Shown: positions 41,401 to 51,996 of the stretch, in pieces
How positions within the stretch are numbered: position 1 is the first letter of the stretch
Layout of the letters: each line of letters opens with the position of its first letter
Assembly: GCA_964016985.1 (NCBI GenBank)
Contig: OZ024830.1
Span: forward strand, 18,246,191-18,310,190
Length of the DNA: 64,000 nucleotides
Direction: 5' to 3'
From: Anodontia alba
Taxonomy: Eukaryota; Mollusca; Bivalvia; Lucinida; Lucinidae
Notes under the pieces: generated by a model
What the model saw: only the letters and a program-made list of their open reading frames with translations
Databases searched by the model: none
Told to the model about the DNA's origin: nothing
Program-made: the position numbers and the translations under genes

Positions 41401-42080
41401 AAAATAATCAAAGAAAAGGAAAACTTGACCTAAAATGGAAACCTTATTTCAGAATTTTAGAAAGAAAAGGTCCTGTAACTTATGTCATTAAGAATCAATT
41501 AGATGGATCTATATGTACTGTACATGCTGAAATGCTAAGACTAGCAAATGTAGAAGACTGGCAAATGTCAAAAGACGAAAGCAGTAAAAGGTTGAGAGAC
41601 GCAGCTTATGTTATACCCCCTAACGCATCATCAGACTCAGATTCTGATTCTGAAATGAGTGTCCCCTTAGCAAAATTAGCAAAGAAATACAGGAGAGAGA
41701 GAGATAATTCCGAAAATGAAAGTGATATCCCTAAAATGGAATTAGCAAAAAGACTAAAATGTAGGGATAGGGTAAATTCACCGTTGTCGAACAAAGATGA
41801 AGGTTCAGATGAGAGTATGGATTGTTGTGACGAGAAGTACTCTGATTTTAATCGGTACTCTGCTGATACTGACGTCAATGTTTCGGGCAATGTGTTTTCA
41901 CGTGACACCGACATTAGTGTTTCAGGAGGTGGCTACTCAGTGGACACTGATGTTGATGATCATATGTCAGTAAATAAAAGTAAACCTGTTAAGAAGGTTA
42001 GGTCGGCTAAAAAACAAGTGACAATTCGTAAAAAGACTGGTGTAAAACAGTTGTTAAGGTTAATTTCAGATATGTTATAA
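38386..42080 (+). pseudogene. pol: pol of element 1: protease, RT, RNase H, integrase remnant; three defects
   Basis: The frame overlaps the gag end in the -1 frame, as in element 2. Protease: LVDTGAECSLK with the catalytic Asp, then ILGLDWLKQ. RT: VDFRKLN, then a one-T deletion at 39,584-39,586 (three T; element 2 four) shifts the frame before YFTSLDLKSGYWQ. The catalytic AYLDDILVFS follows. MPFGLFNAP has F where element 2 has S. RNase H: YTDASDTCIGA, VVEKEAYAI, RTDHKPLKYL. The integrase zinc finger starts HDLNGHMG, then TGA at 41,061-41,063 replaces an Arg codon. The remainder keeps the CX2C (GCTVCQ) and a GPY/F-type segment but lacks the D,D,E core. An acidic Ser/Asp-rich tail ends at 42,080. 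Confidence 0.9.
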
Positions 42081-42185
42081 CATAACCTTTAATTTAGCTG
42101 ATCGGAAGCTCGAGGTTAATTCTTAGTTGTAGTAGACTTAAGACCTCAGAATCACACTATGTGTGATGAGAAAATTTAATGTAAT

Positions 42186-42204
42186 ATTTTGTTTATTTCA
42201 GATG
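42186..42204 (+). promoter_or_regulatory. Candidate splice acceptor at env start, element 1
   Basis: A pyrimidine-rich tract ending TTTATTTCAG directly precedes the env ATG (42,202). The same sequence precedes the env ATG in element 2 (51,997). Confidence 0.55.
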
Positions 42205-44315
42205 AATGCGAGATACATTGCATTCATTGTGTCATAGTACATTGGCCTTTCTTGTGCTTTGTTTACATCTGAAAATGTAATTTTTCAAAAGACAAATGAG
42301 ATCTACATAAATGATGCTCATTGGTTTGTTACATTTATTCATGATCTGAGACCATTTAAGAATCTCATTAATCAAATTGAGGTTGACCTGGAATCCACAG
42401 ATGAAATTATTGAGGCAGTAATTAGAAATTATAAGTATTCAAACTTGACAGGGTATATGGAAACATTTAAAAGTCTACGTGTCGAAGTAGATTTATTGAC
42501 AGACACATACAAGTCAGTATATGATAACTACGAATACCAAACACTTTCAGTTAAAAGTGAAAGAGATCAAAGGTCACTCATTCCCATAATTGGTCAGTTA
42601 ATGAGCACGCTCTTTGGCACAGTTTCAGAAAAAGACATTGAAAATATAAACAGGAATATTAAAAGTCTAGCAAGTAATCAAAACCGGATTATACATGACC
42701 TAGACATGAGTTTGTCCGTATTAAATTTGACAAGGATGCAAGTAACAGAAAATAGAAGATCTATTATGGATTTAGTCGTAGTTATTCAAAAACTAGACCG
42801 CAGAATTATGAGACTTCAGGAAACATTTTATAAGAAGTTTATTAGGCTTGAACAGTTTGTCCATACGTACTTGCAACTGAAAATGATTCTTGATGAAATC
42901 AGATTAACCACACAAGACGCAGTATTTTATTTAGAAAATTTGAAGTCTGAATTAAATATGTTGTCACTGCAACATTTGGCTACAAATACCATTTCTCCTA
43001 AAGATTTGAGAGAATTGCTTATAGAAGTCGAATCAAAATTACCAAATAATTTTGAACTTCCAAGAAAACCTAGAGATGATATTTGGTTTTATTATAAGAC
43101 GCTTACTTGTTTAACTTACTTGCAAGATAATGAAATTCGTATTGTACTTAAAATTCCGTTGATCAATACAAAAGAAGAATATGATATTTTTAAAGTACAT
43201 AACATGCCATTGCCAGTACATCATAATCAAAGCAGTACGTCTTCAGTAAATGTTATGGTTAAATACGAATTGGAAACAGAAATGTTTATGATATCAAGAG
43301 ATAAGACAAGATTTTCATTGTTGTCAGAAAATAATTACCATATGTGTAACAGTTACCATCTGCAGTTTTGTAATCCAGAAACAGCATTTTATCTAACAAA
43401 TGTTAACAAATTATGTATAATTGCTTTGTACATGCAAGTGTCACAGGACATTAGAATGTTTTGTAAACAAACGATTGTGTTAAATCAGAAATTACCCATA
43501 ACTAAGTATATAGCATCAGGCGTTTGGATTGTTGTAACGCATGTACCATTGACATTTACAATAAGTTGTCAAGTATCGCAATCCAAGGTCACCAATATTA
43601 AAATTACTCTTCCCGTTGGTATAGTTTGGTTAAACAATACCTGTAAAGCCACAAACAAATACTTACAGTTGCCAGAGTATTTTGGTAAAAGTAGTATTTT
43701 TGAGAGGTCAGATCCGTTATAATCTCTTTTAAAATTACGTAACATTGCACAGTTTGTAATGTGGGAGACTCCGCATATGACAAAACTGAAACGCATGAAA
43801 ATTCCATCACACTTAACCGGGTTAAAATAGATTCCAGTTGAAAGTTTTGTACGCAGTGCAAATAACTATGAAGCAGTCATAGTAGATAATAAGGGTGATA
43901 ATATTTGGAAGGTTACATTATTTATCATAATTACGATAATTGTACTGTTAATATTCATTATTATCTGTCTCAGAATTCGAGGACGAAAATGCCTGAGACA
44001 AATAATTGGTAAGAAATGGGCCAATGTTCATGACTGTGATGCAAATGTGAAACAATCACCTGCACATGGTGCTGGCGGTGATGTCGAGATGTCTGTCCTA
44101 TTGGAAGATAGGAACGTCAATCACGAGCCCGAAGGACAAGTCAAAACCCTCAGACAGACGGATGCTATGTTAGCATGGGCCAAATAGTTATTTTTATGGA
44201 TCCGGTGAACAAAAAACTTTGTACATATGTTAATTTTAAGTGTAATTTACTACAAAGGAAAAGTCCTTTGTATAACCCTGAAGGTTATGCAGGGGTGAAG
44301 ATTATAGACAATTAA
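42202..44315 (+). pseudogene. env: env-like gene of element 1, multiple stops
   Basis: Membrane fusion glycoprotein of the errantivirus/baculovirus-F type, by layout. The start at 42,202 is followed by a hydrophobic signal-like segment broken by TAG at 42,235-42,237. The long open part runs to TAA at 43,720-43,722. It holds a basic cleavage-like site (RDQRS) followed by a hydrophobic, glycine-containing segment (LIPIIGQLMSTLFGT), then heptad-like helices (NINRNIKSLASNQ). A further TAG at 43,828-43,830, shared with element 2, precedes the transmembrane segment (about 43,906-43,980) and a cytoplasmic tail. The tail carries a ~21-base insertion with a stop near 44,165-44,188. Non-functional as read. 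Confidence 0.85.
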
Positions 44316-44397
44316 TTTTTTTTTGTTATTAAAGTCCTTTGTATGACCCTGAAGGTCATGCTGAGGTGAAGAGAGAAAAAATTTATAGTTCCATACT

Positions 44398-44643
44398 TCT
44401 TCTTTCCAGTCGTCGTGTTCATCAAGTGTGATTACTGACGATAAGGAAGCCTTAAGGAAATATTACATAACTAAAGAGAAAAAGCCTTATCCGGTATTCC
44501 TGGTAGCTAATAAGTATACTGTACCGACGAGTGATGATGATCGGGTATTGATTCCAGCAAAACGTGTGCCGATGATACCAATCCCGATGAAGCAAACTCA
44601 GACGACAGAAGAAAAGAAGAATGATGACATTATAATTTTATAA
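44398..44643 (+). CDS. Small 3' ORF of element 1, unknown function
   Basis: An open frame without a clear ATG start near its beginning encodes a charged peptide (DDKEALRKYYITKEKKPYPV ... VLIPAKRVPMIPIP), ending with TAA at 44,641-44,643. It follows an acceptor-like TTCTTTCCAG (about 44,401-44,410), so it may be a last exon, perhaps of env or an accessory product. The element 2 copy (54,168-54,416) differs by a single residue in the part compared (T to I), suggesting little decay. No homology recognised. Confidence 0.4.
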   Translation, partial: SSFQSSCSSSVITDDKEALRKYYITKEKKPYPVFLVANKYTVPTSDDDRVLIPAKRVPMIPIPMKQTQTTEEKKNDDIIIL

Positions 44644-45130
44644 TTTTATTTTGTTTTCACCGTGTTTTAATTATGTGTGTATACATGTTGTACTTGTGTA
44701 CGGTGGAATGTGTTTTATTTTCAGGTAAAAACAGTGTTACAGAACAAACATTAACATTAGTGATTTATTTATATGTGTTAATGATTAAATATCCTTAGTG
44801 ACATTTAATCCTGGCCACATGTTGATGTGACATTTATGAATCCTGGCCAGTTTGTAAATCCTGATCAGACAGTGACACTGACATTTTTACTCATAGTGAA
44901 TGGTGAATCCTGGTCACGTGATGACCTTGACATTGACATTTTATTCTTAGTAATTACTTGAATTTGTAAATTAGTTGTATTACTATGAATGGTATGGTAA
45001 TGAAATTGCTGTAAGCCCTTCATGTTGGTGTACATCTGGGACTTATTGTAAATTACCATGAAAGACATGATCAACTGGACGTATGTGAATACTAATTAGG
45101 TAAATTAATTTTACAAAGAAAATTAATTTA

Positions 45131-45145
45131 ATGATAATGGGAGGT
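45131..45145 (+). promoter_or_regulatory. Candidate polypurine tract, element 1
   Basis: ATGATAATGGGAGG lies directly before LTR-2 and is repeated before LTR-4. It is short and interrupted by T, so it is a tentative plus-strand primer site. Confidence 0.45.
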
Positions 45146-45148
45146 ATA

Positions 45149-46152
45149 TAACATAGTCAGGGTCTACACAGGGTGTGTAGTATAATCAGGATCTACCCAG
45201 GTTGTTTGTATGACTAAAACGATGTTGATGGGTCATAAAGTAAATGAGATAGATATGATCTAAAGATTGTTGAGAGGTCGTAATGACTGTATGAATCTTT
45301 TACAGTTATTCTGAGTCGATTTTATGTTGCAGAAATATTAAATTTATTTTACAGTTAAAATGTTAAAATATACTCAGAGGCATCCTATGTACATTAATGT
45401 TTTGGTTGGACACCATTCAAATCATTTGTTTAAAGGTTAAGCCCACTTGTTGATGTTGGACTCTGTGCAAAACACTTGTTGACATATTAGAATATTTGAT
45501 GACTGTTGCAACAGGTGCCACCTGCATGTGAATTACATGTAGAAAACGTACTGGTTAGTAGACCTGGAGACTGCTGCATTAATATGTATAAAAGTAAGAA
45601 ATATTGCAAATAAAATGGTAATTGAATAGTATTTTGGAAACTATTGTTTAAGCAGAACAGTTATAAAATGCTTTACAAGTAAATCTGTTTGGTCTGAATT
45701 ATAGATGTATAAATCATGTAGAGTTCTGCTTATTTCAGCAGCATTCTGTTGGTTATTAACCCTAGTGCAATCCTTTCGTAATATTGCGAAATAGCCTCGA
45801 TGATTGTCAGGAGACCTTCAACAATAACTGTATAGTTTAATGTTATGTACAAACAACCATGGAAAACAAAATGTTAGGAATGCCCCAGGAGAGTATATAT
45901 AGTCCAGGTTTGATCATGTCAAGCGCAAATTGCCATAGTTAGAACACAACGCGAATGGAAATGTTTTAGGCAGTGTCTCTCTCTGGTGCGGCTGAGTAAG
46001 GCCAGAGTGGAGATTACTGATCAAATTTATTTAGTTTTGGAAACTTGTAATAAAACAAGAAAAGATGAAAACTTTTTAGTGACTTTATTTTTCTGTTAGA
46101 GAAAGCGGAAACACTATACGATTATAGCAATAGACGACCTTGTTACGTGACA
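45149..46152 (+). repeat. LTR-2 (element 1 3' LTR)
   Basis: Same length as LTR-1. It is followed by 19 bases of post-LTR leader (AGGCCTGTCGTTTTGGTGC), as if it were a 5' LTR, and then breaks into LTR-3. It is almost identical to LTR-3 (CTGC against TTGC near the GGAGA motif is one of very few differences). Confidence 0.9.
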
Positions 46153-46181
46153 AGGCCTGTCGTTTTGGTGCTTGGGTCATA

Positions 46182-47112
46182 ATGTTGATGGGTCATAAAG
46201 TAAATGAGATAGATATGATCTAAAGATTGTTGAGAGGTCGTAATGACTGTATGAATCTTTTACAGTTATTCTGAGTCGATTTTATGTTGCAGAAATATTA
46301 AATTTATTTTACAGTTAAAATGTTAAAATATACTCAGAGGCATCCTATGTACATTAATGTTTTGGTTGGACACCATTCAAATCATTTGTTTAAAGGTTAA
46401 GCCCACTTGTTGATGTTGGACTCTGTGCAAAACACTTGTTGACATATTAGAATATTTGATGACTGTTGCAACAGGTGCCACCTGCATGTGAATTACATGT
46501 AGAAAACGTACTGGTTAGTAGACCTGGAGATTGCTGCATTAATATGTATAAAAGTAAGAAATATTGCAAATAAAATGGTAATTGAATAGTATTTTGGAAA
46601 CTATTGTTTAAGCAGAACAGTTATAAAATGCTTTACAAGTAAATCTGTTTGGTCTGAATTATAGATGTATAAATCATGTAGAGTTCTGCTTATTTCAGCA
46701 GCATTCTGTTGGTTATTAACCCTAGTGCAATCCTTTCGTAATATTGCGAAATAGCCTCGATGATTGTCAGGAGACCTTCAACAATAACTGTATAGTTTAA
46801 TGTTATGTACAAACAACCATGGAAAACAAAATGTTAGGAATGCCCCAGGAGAGTATATATAGTCCAGGTTTGATCATGTCAAGCGCAAATTGCCATAGTT
46901 AGAACACAACGCGAATGGAAATGTTTTAGGCAGTGTCTCTCTCTGGTGCGGCTGAGTAAGGCCAGAGTGGAGATTACTGATCAAATTTATTTAGTTTTGG
47001 AAACTTGTAATAAAACAAGAAAAGATGAAAACTTTTTAGTGACTTTATTTTTCTGTTAGAGAAAGCGGAAACACTATACGATTATAGCAATAGACGACCT
47101 TGTTACGTGACA
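46182..47112 (+). repeat. LTR-3 (5'-truncated LTR upstream of element 2)
   Basis: Starts at ATGTTGATGGGTCATAAAG, lacking about the first 73 bases of the LTR. The offset to LTR-2 is a constant 960 bases, so 45,222-47,131 is a tandem duplication of one LTR with part of its leader. A short TTGGGTCATA at 46,172-46,181 resembles the GGGTCATA at the junction. Confidence 0.9.
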
Positions 47113-47177
47113 AGGCCTGTCGTTTTGGTGCCGCGACGCCGGATCTGGAAAAAAGGGAACTGACGTTGAAGAATAAG

Positions 47178-47218
47178 ATGGAGCGACAACAAAGCATTAC
47201 TGCTTCACCAGGCAAGGT
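47178..47218 (+). promoter_or_regulatory. Leader mini-frame and candidate splice donor, element 2
   Basis: Same arrangement as element 1: ATG at 47,178, donor-like GCAAG|GTAGGC at 47,216/47,217, in line with the acceptor at 51,996. Confidence 0.5.
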
Positions 47219-47379
47219 AGGCCTTTCATTGTTTGTATCTATGTTTTGTATGTTGGCTCACTCTTACTAATTATGTTTAGTCAATGATTAAATAAATTAA
47301 AATAAAATTAATTAAGATTAAATTTTAAATGATTAAATAAATTAAAATAAAATTAATTAAGATAAAATTTTAAAAGAAC

Positions 47380-48210
47380 ATGGCAGACTTACAAGACGTC
47401 GCGCAGGTTTTCACTGATTTAACTTTAGAGTTATCAAATGTCTCTAATGCTTTAACGGCACAGGGAATCTCAAGTGCTGTGATTAAGTTTGATGGAAACC
47501 CTAAAAACTATAGGGAGTGGATAAAGTCTATTAAAAAATATGCGACTTTAATTAATGTACCCGAAGCCAGAAAGAAGTTGATTGCATACCAATCATCAGG
47601 GGGTGCAGTCAGTGGCTTCATACATAGGTATATGCAAGCTAATCCTGCAAATACCTGGGGGCAATTGAAAGAACAACTTGCTGTTAGGTTTTCTGACGTT
47701 ACAGATCCGCAGATGGCTCTTTCTATGTTAAGATCGGTTAAACAAAAACAGGGCGAAAACATTCAGGTATACGCCGAAAGGATCTTATCATTGGCGGAAG
47801 TTGCCTTTGGTAATGGAGGTGACGCCGTGGAAAGACAATTAATAGACATTTTCGTAGACGGTCTATTGATTGACCAATTAAACTTAAAAATTTTAAGGGA
47901 TCAACCCAATACATTACAGGGTGCAATAGCTATTTGCACAAACGAACAAAATCTTAGAGCAAGGGTCAGCATGTCACATAACAAAATGCATGAACCTATG
48001 GAAGTTGACCACTTCAGATGTCAACATTATAGAAATCCTCCTCGTCCAGGACATAGGGTTAATGAGACGAGAAAAATCAAATGCTGGAATTGTGGTGAGG
48101 AAGGTCACATTTCCAGGGATTGTAAGGTTGAAAGATCGAATAAAGCACCAATGGGTCATGGTAGGAGCCGTGTAAATGAGGGCAAGAGACCAGGCCAGCA
48201 GGAAAACTAA
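47380..48210 (+). CDS. gag: gag of element 2, intact (276 codons)
   Basis: Open from ATG 47,380 (MADLQDVAQVFTDL) to TAA 48,208-48,210. The capsid-like middle part has YREWIKSIKKYA, LIAYQSSGGAVSGF and VKQKQGENIQVYAERILSLA, resembling the retrotransposon gag domain. The nucleocapsid knuckle CWNCGEEGHISRDC is C-X2-C-X4-H-X4-C at about residues 233-246, followed by a basic tail. The protein would assemble cytoplasmic virus-like particles and bind the genomic RNA. Length is modest for Ty3/Gypsy gag. It overlaps the pol frame by about 30 bases, implying ribosomal frameshifting for pol. Confidence 0.9.
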   Translation: MADLQDVAQVFTDLTLELSNVSNALTAQGISSAVIKFDGNPKNYREWIKSIKKYATLINVPEARKKLIAYQSSGGAVSGFIHRYMQANPANTWGQLKEQLAVRFSDVTDPQMALSMLRSVKQKQGENIQVYAERILSLAEVAFGNGGDAVERQLIDIFVDGLLIDQLNLKILRDQPNTLQGAIAICTNEQNLRARVSMSHNKMHEPMEVDHFRCQHYRNPPRPGHRVNETRKIKCWNCGEEGHISRDCKVERSNKAPMGHGRSRVNEGKRPGQQEN

Positions 48211-51200
48211 AATCATCTTTACAAGGTGAGGTCGATGTAAAGAGTGATAAGTCTACAACACAAAATTTTAGGATAAATATTTCGGGCAATCCAAATTCTT
48301 GTATAATTAGAATTAGTAAACAAAAGTATAGGAATCTTGTTGACACAGGAGCAGAGTGTTCATTAATGCACCGCAGGGTATATGATCAATTAAAGAACAA
48401 GCCTAAGTTGCAAAATAAAAAGGTTTGTTTGCAGTCAGCAAATGGGGGTGAGTTGCAATGTGATGGGTGTATTACTGTGCAGTTCTGTATCGGTGGAACC
48501 GATATGTCACAGGATTTTTATGTGATTAGAGATTTGAATAGAAATCTAATTTTAGGTTTGGATCGGCTAAAACAAAACAATGTCAGAATGTATTTTGATT
48601 TGAAATGTCTTAGGATAAATGGAAAAACTTATGTTAATTTAGAAGAAGATATTCACATAGCTTCAACAGTAAGAATGAAAACAACATGTCTTATTCAACC
48701 TCAAACAGCAAAAATATGTTACGGTAAAGTTAGAGAAAATCCTGATTTGCTAGTTGATCAAAATTATGAAATTACTCAAATAGATAGAGGATTTATTGTA
48801 AATCAACAAGGCTTGCAAATCATTAATACTGTTTCAACATTAAATAGGGATAAATCTCTGCCTCTCCTAATTGTTAATAATACAAATAAATTTATAAGAA
48901 TTTATAGACATGGTCTATTAGCTAGAATTTCAGTTGTTATGGGAGATAACTTGTTAAATGTAAATTCAGTTATGCAAAATAATAAAAATGACACTCATTT
49001 AAATTTGAAAGACTTGGATGTATCAAAGGAATACAGACCAAAAATAGAAAAACTGATATTGCAAAATAAAGACTTATTTGCCAATAAAGACTCTGAGTTA
49101 GGTCATACTGACACAGTTCAAATGCAAATTGATACAGGAAATAGTAATCCTATTAAAATGAGACCTTACAGAACGCCAATTAAAAATAGGGAAGTCGTCG
49201 ACAAGGCGATAGATGAAATGTTAGACGCTGATGTTATCAGAAGGTCTAGATCACCTTGGTCTTTCCCCGTAGTAATTGTTGATAAAAAAGATGGTAGCAA
49301 AAGGTTTTGCGTAGATTTTAGGAAATTAAATCAGATCACAAAGAAACATTCATACCCTCTACCATCAATAGATGATATTTTGGCACTTTTAGGAAAAGTA
49401 AAGTATTTCACTTCGCTAGACTTGAAAAGTGGATACTGGCAGGTTGCCATGAATGAAAAAGATAAAGAAAAAACAGCCTTTACATGTCACAAAGGGTTAT
49501 TTGAATTCAATGTCATGCCCTTTGGCCTTTCTAACGCTCCTGCAGTATTTCAGGAATTGATGTCTATTGTTTTACAAGGTTGTAATGCTTTTGCGACAGC
49601 TTATCTAGATGATATCTTGGTATTCAGCTCAACTTTGGAAGATCATCTGGAGCACTTAAGTATAATCTTTGGGAAACTAAGGCAACATAGATTAAAGTTA
49701 AAATTAAAGAAATGTAGTTTTCTTAAGATGGAAACACATTATCTAGGCTTTGTTATTAATGACTTTGGAATTAAGCCAGATCAATTAAAGGTGGAAGCAA
49801 TTAGAACTTTACCTGTTCCAACTTGTGTAAGAGAAGTTAGATCTTTTATTGGTATGTGTTCTTACTATAGACGATTTATTCTAAATTTTTCACAGATAGC
49901 AGAACCAATCATAGCTTTGACTAGGAAGTATGCTCATTTTAAATGGACAGAGCAACATCAAAAAGCTTTTGAATTTTTGAAAGACAGCTTAACGGTTGTA
50001 CCATTTTTGGTATATCCTGACACAAATAAACCTTATGTTTTGTACACAGATGCAAGTGATACTTGTATAGGAGCATGCCTTACTCAAGAACATGATGGTG
50101 ATGAAAAACCCATTTATTATTTGTCACACAAGTTAAGTAAATCTCAGTGTAAATGGTCTGTGGTAGAAAAAGAAGCATATGCCATTCATTTTTCGCTTCA
50201 GAAATTAGATTACTATTTGCATAATACTCAGTTTATAATTAGAACAGATCATAAACCCTTAAAATACCTTCTGGAATCTCCTATGCAAAATAAAAAGATT
50301 CAATTATGGGCATTAAGTATGTCTGGGTATAATTGTACTATAGAATATATAGCAGGTAAGACAAATACTTGTGCAGATTTATTGTCAAGACATCCAAATA
50401 ATGTCAGTGAAAAGGCAGATTTAGAACTTCACACTTATGAGGAAACTGGAGAACAAAATACACTTGATATCAAAGACAATTTGTTTGAAATGAATGTCCT
50501 TGATTCAAATCAGTTTGACCCAAGAACCTTCGCAAGCTGTGATTTGCCAGTGGATGAGTCGTTTGAAAAATGCGATTTGGCAGATTTTGTGAAGGGAGGT
50601 TTTGACATGAAACTTGAGCAAACTAAGGATGACACTATTACAGAAATTAGGTCAATGATTTTGAATGGTAATGAGAACAAAGACGTTCAGAAACATTATC
50701 TTTTGGTGGATGGGTTAGTATATTACTTTTCCAATGTTAACACTGATCCATGTTTGAGACTTTTTGTCCCAAAACATCTTAGAACTTTTGTTGTTAATCA
50801 GTACCATGATTTGAATGGTCACATGGGTGTTCAAAAGACCTTTGATTCTATTCGTAGAAAGTATTTTTGGCCAAATCTATTTAAAGAATTAAACATATAT
50901 GTAACTGGATGTACAGTTTGTCAAACAAGATCTTTGCAAAAGGTAAGACAGCCTTTGCAAGAAACAGATATACCTCCTTACTCAATGACAAAAGTAACTG
51001 TTTATCTTTCGGGATCATATCCAGCTTCTTTGTCTGGGAACAAATATATGATGCACAAAATTGCTTTGCAAGAACAACACAAATCTTTCGTAGCAGTAAG
51101 AAATAATTTAAAATCAGCTAAGAAAAGACAAGCAAAATATGCCGATAAGGGTACTAAAAATGTCGAGTTTGAGATAGGTGATCCAGTTTATTATAAAAAT

Positions 51201-51875
51201 AATCAAAGAAAAGGAAAACTTGACCTAAAATGGAAACCTTATTTCAGAATTTTAGAAAGAAAAGGTCCTGTAACTTATGTCATTAAGAATCAATTAGATG
51301 GATCTACATGTACTGTACATGCTGAAATGCTAAGACTAGCAAACGTAGAAGACTGGCAAATGTCAAAAGACGAAAGCAGTAAAAGGTTGAGAGACGCAGC
51401 TTATGTTATACCCCCTAACGCATCATCAGACTCAGATTCTGATTCTGAAATGAGTGTCCCCTTAGCAAAATTAGCAAAGAAATACAGGAGAGAGAGAGAT
51501 AATTCCGAAAATGAAAGTGATATCCCTAAAATGGAATTAGCAAAAAGACTAAAATGTAGGGATAGGGTAAATTCACCGTTGTCGAACAAAGATGAAGGTT
51601 CAGATGAGAGTATGGATTGTTGTGACGAGAAGTACTCTGATTTTAATCGGTACTCTGCTGATACTGACGTCAATGTTTCGGGCAATGTGTTTTCACGTGA
51701 CACCGACATTAGTGTTTCAGGAGGTGGCTACTCAGTGGACACTGATGTTGATGATCATATGTCAGTAAATAAAATTAAACCTGTTAAGAAGGTTAGGTCG
51801 GCTAAAAGACAAGTGACAAGTCGTAAAAAAACTAGTGTAAAACAGTTGTTAAGGTTAATTTCCGATATGTTATAA
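48180..51875 (+). CDS. pol: pol of element 2: protease, RT, RNase H, integrase lacking catalytic core
   Basis: The frame is open from about 48,180 in the -1 frame relative to gag, whose stop follows AGGAAAACTAA, so a -1 shift near 48,200 is likely. The first ATG in frame is 48,366. Protease: NLVDTGAECSL (catalytic Asp). ILGLDRLKQ has R where element 1 has W. RT: VDFRKLNQI, SLDLKSGYWQ, MPFGLSNAP, and catalytic AYLDDILVFS. RNase H: YTDASD, EKEAYAI, RTDHKPLKYL, NTCADLLSRH. Integrase: zinc finger with HDLNGH and GCTVCQ, then after LSGNKY (near 51,047) the sequence jumps to a helical region and GPY/F-type KPYFRILERKGPVTYVI. The D,D,E core is absent. An acidic 150-residue tail follows. Confidence 0.9.
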   Translation, partial: GQETRPAGKLKSSLQGEVDVKSDKSTTQNFRINISGNPNSCIIRISKQKYRNLVDTGAECSLMHRRVYDQLKNKPKLQNKKVCLQSANGGELQCDGCITVQFCIGGTDMSQDFYVIRDLNRNLILGLDRLKQNNVRMYFDLKCLRINGKTYVNLEEDIHIASTVRMKTTCLIQPQTAKICYGKVRENPDLLVDQNYEITQIDRGFIVNQQGLQIINTVSTLNRDKSLPLLIVNNTNKFIRIYRHGLLARISVVMGDNLLNVNSVMQNNKNDTHLNLKDLDVSKEYRPKIEKLILQNKDLFANKDSELGHTDTVQMQIDTGNSNPIKMRPYRTPIKNREVVDKAIDEMLDADVIRRSRSPWSFPVVIVDKKDGSKRFCVDFRKLNQITKKHSYPLPSIDDILALLGKVKYFTSLDLKSGYWQVAMNEKDKEKTAFTCHKGLFEFNVMPFGLSNAPAVFQELMSIVLQGCNAFATAYLDDILVFSSTLEDHLEHLSIIFGKLRQHRLKLKLKKCSFLKMETHYLGFVINDFGIKPDQLKVEAIRTLPVPTCVREVRSFIGMCSYYRRFILNFSQIAEPIIALTRKYAHFKWTEQHQKAFEFLKDSLTVVPFLVYPDTNKPYVLYTDASDTCIGACLTQEHDGDEKPIYYLSHKLSKSQCKWSVVEKEAYAIHFSLQKLDYYLHNTQFIIRTDHKPLKYLLESPMQNKKIQLWALSMSGYNCTIEYIAGKTNTCADLLSRHPNNVSEKADLELHTYEETGEQNTLDIKDNLFEMNVLDSNQFDPRTFASCDLPVDESFEKCDLADFVKGGFDMKLEQTKDDTITEIRSMILNGNENKDVQKHYLLVDGLVYYFSNVNTDPCLRLFVPKHLRTFVVNQYHDLNGHMGVQKTFDSIRRKYFWPNLFKELNIYVTGCTVCQTRSLQKVRQPLQETDIPPYSMTKVTVYLSGSYPASLSGNKYMMHKIALQEQHKSFVAVRNNLKSAKKRQAKYADKGTKNVEFEIGDPVYYKNNQRKGKLDLKWKPYFRILERKGPVTYVIKNQLDGSTCTVHAEMLRLANVEDWQMSKDESSKRLRDAAYVIPPNASSDSDSDSEMSVPLAKLAKKYRRERDNSENESDIPKMELAKRLKCRDRVNSPLSNKDEGSDESMDCCDEKYSDFNRYSADTDVNVSGNVFSRDTDISVSGGGYSVDTDVDDHMSVNKIKPVKKVRSAKRQVTSRKKTSVKQLLRLISDML

Positions 51876-51996
51876 CATAACCTTTAATTTAGCTGATCGG
51901 AAGCTCGAGGTTAATTCTTAGTTGTAGTAGACTTAAGACCTCAGAATCACACTATGTGTGATGAGAAAATTTAATGTAATATTTTGTTTATTTCAG

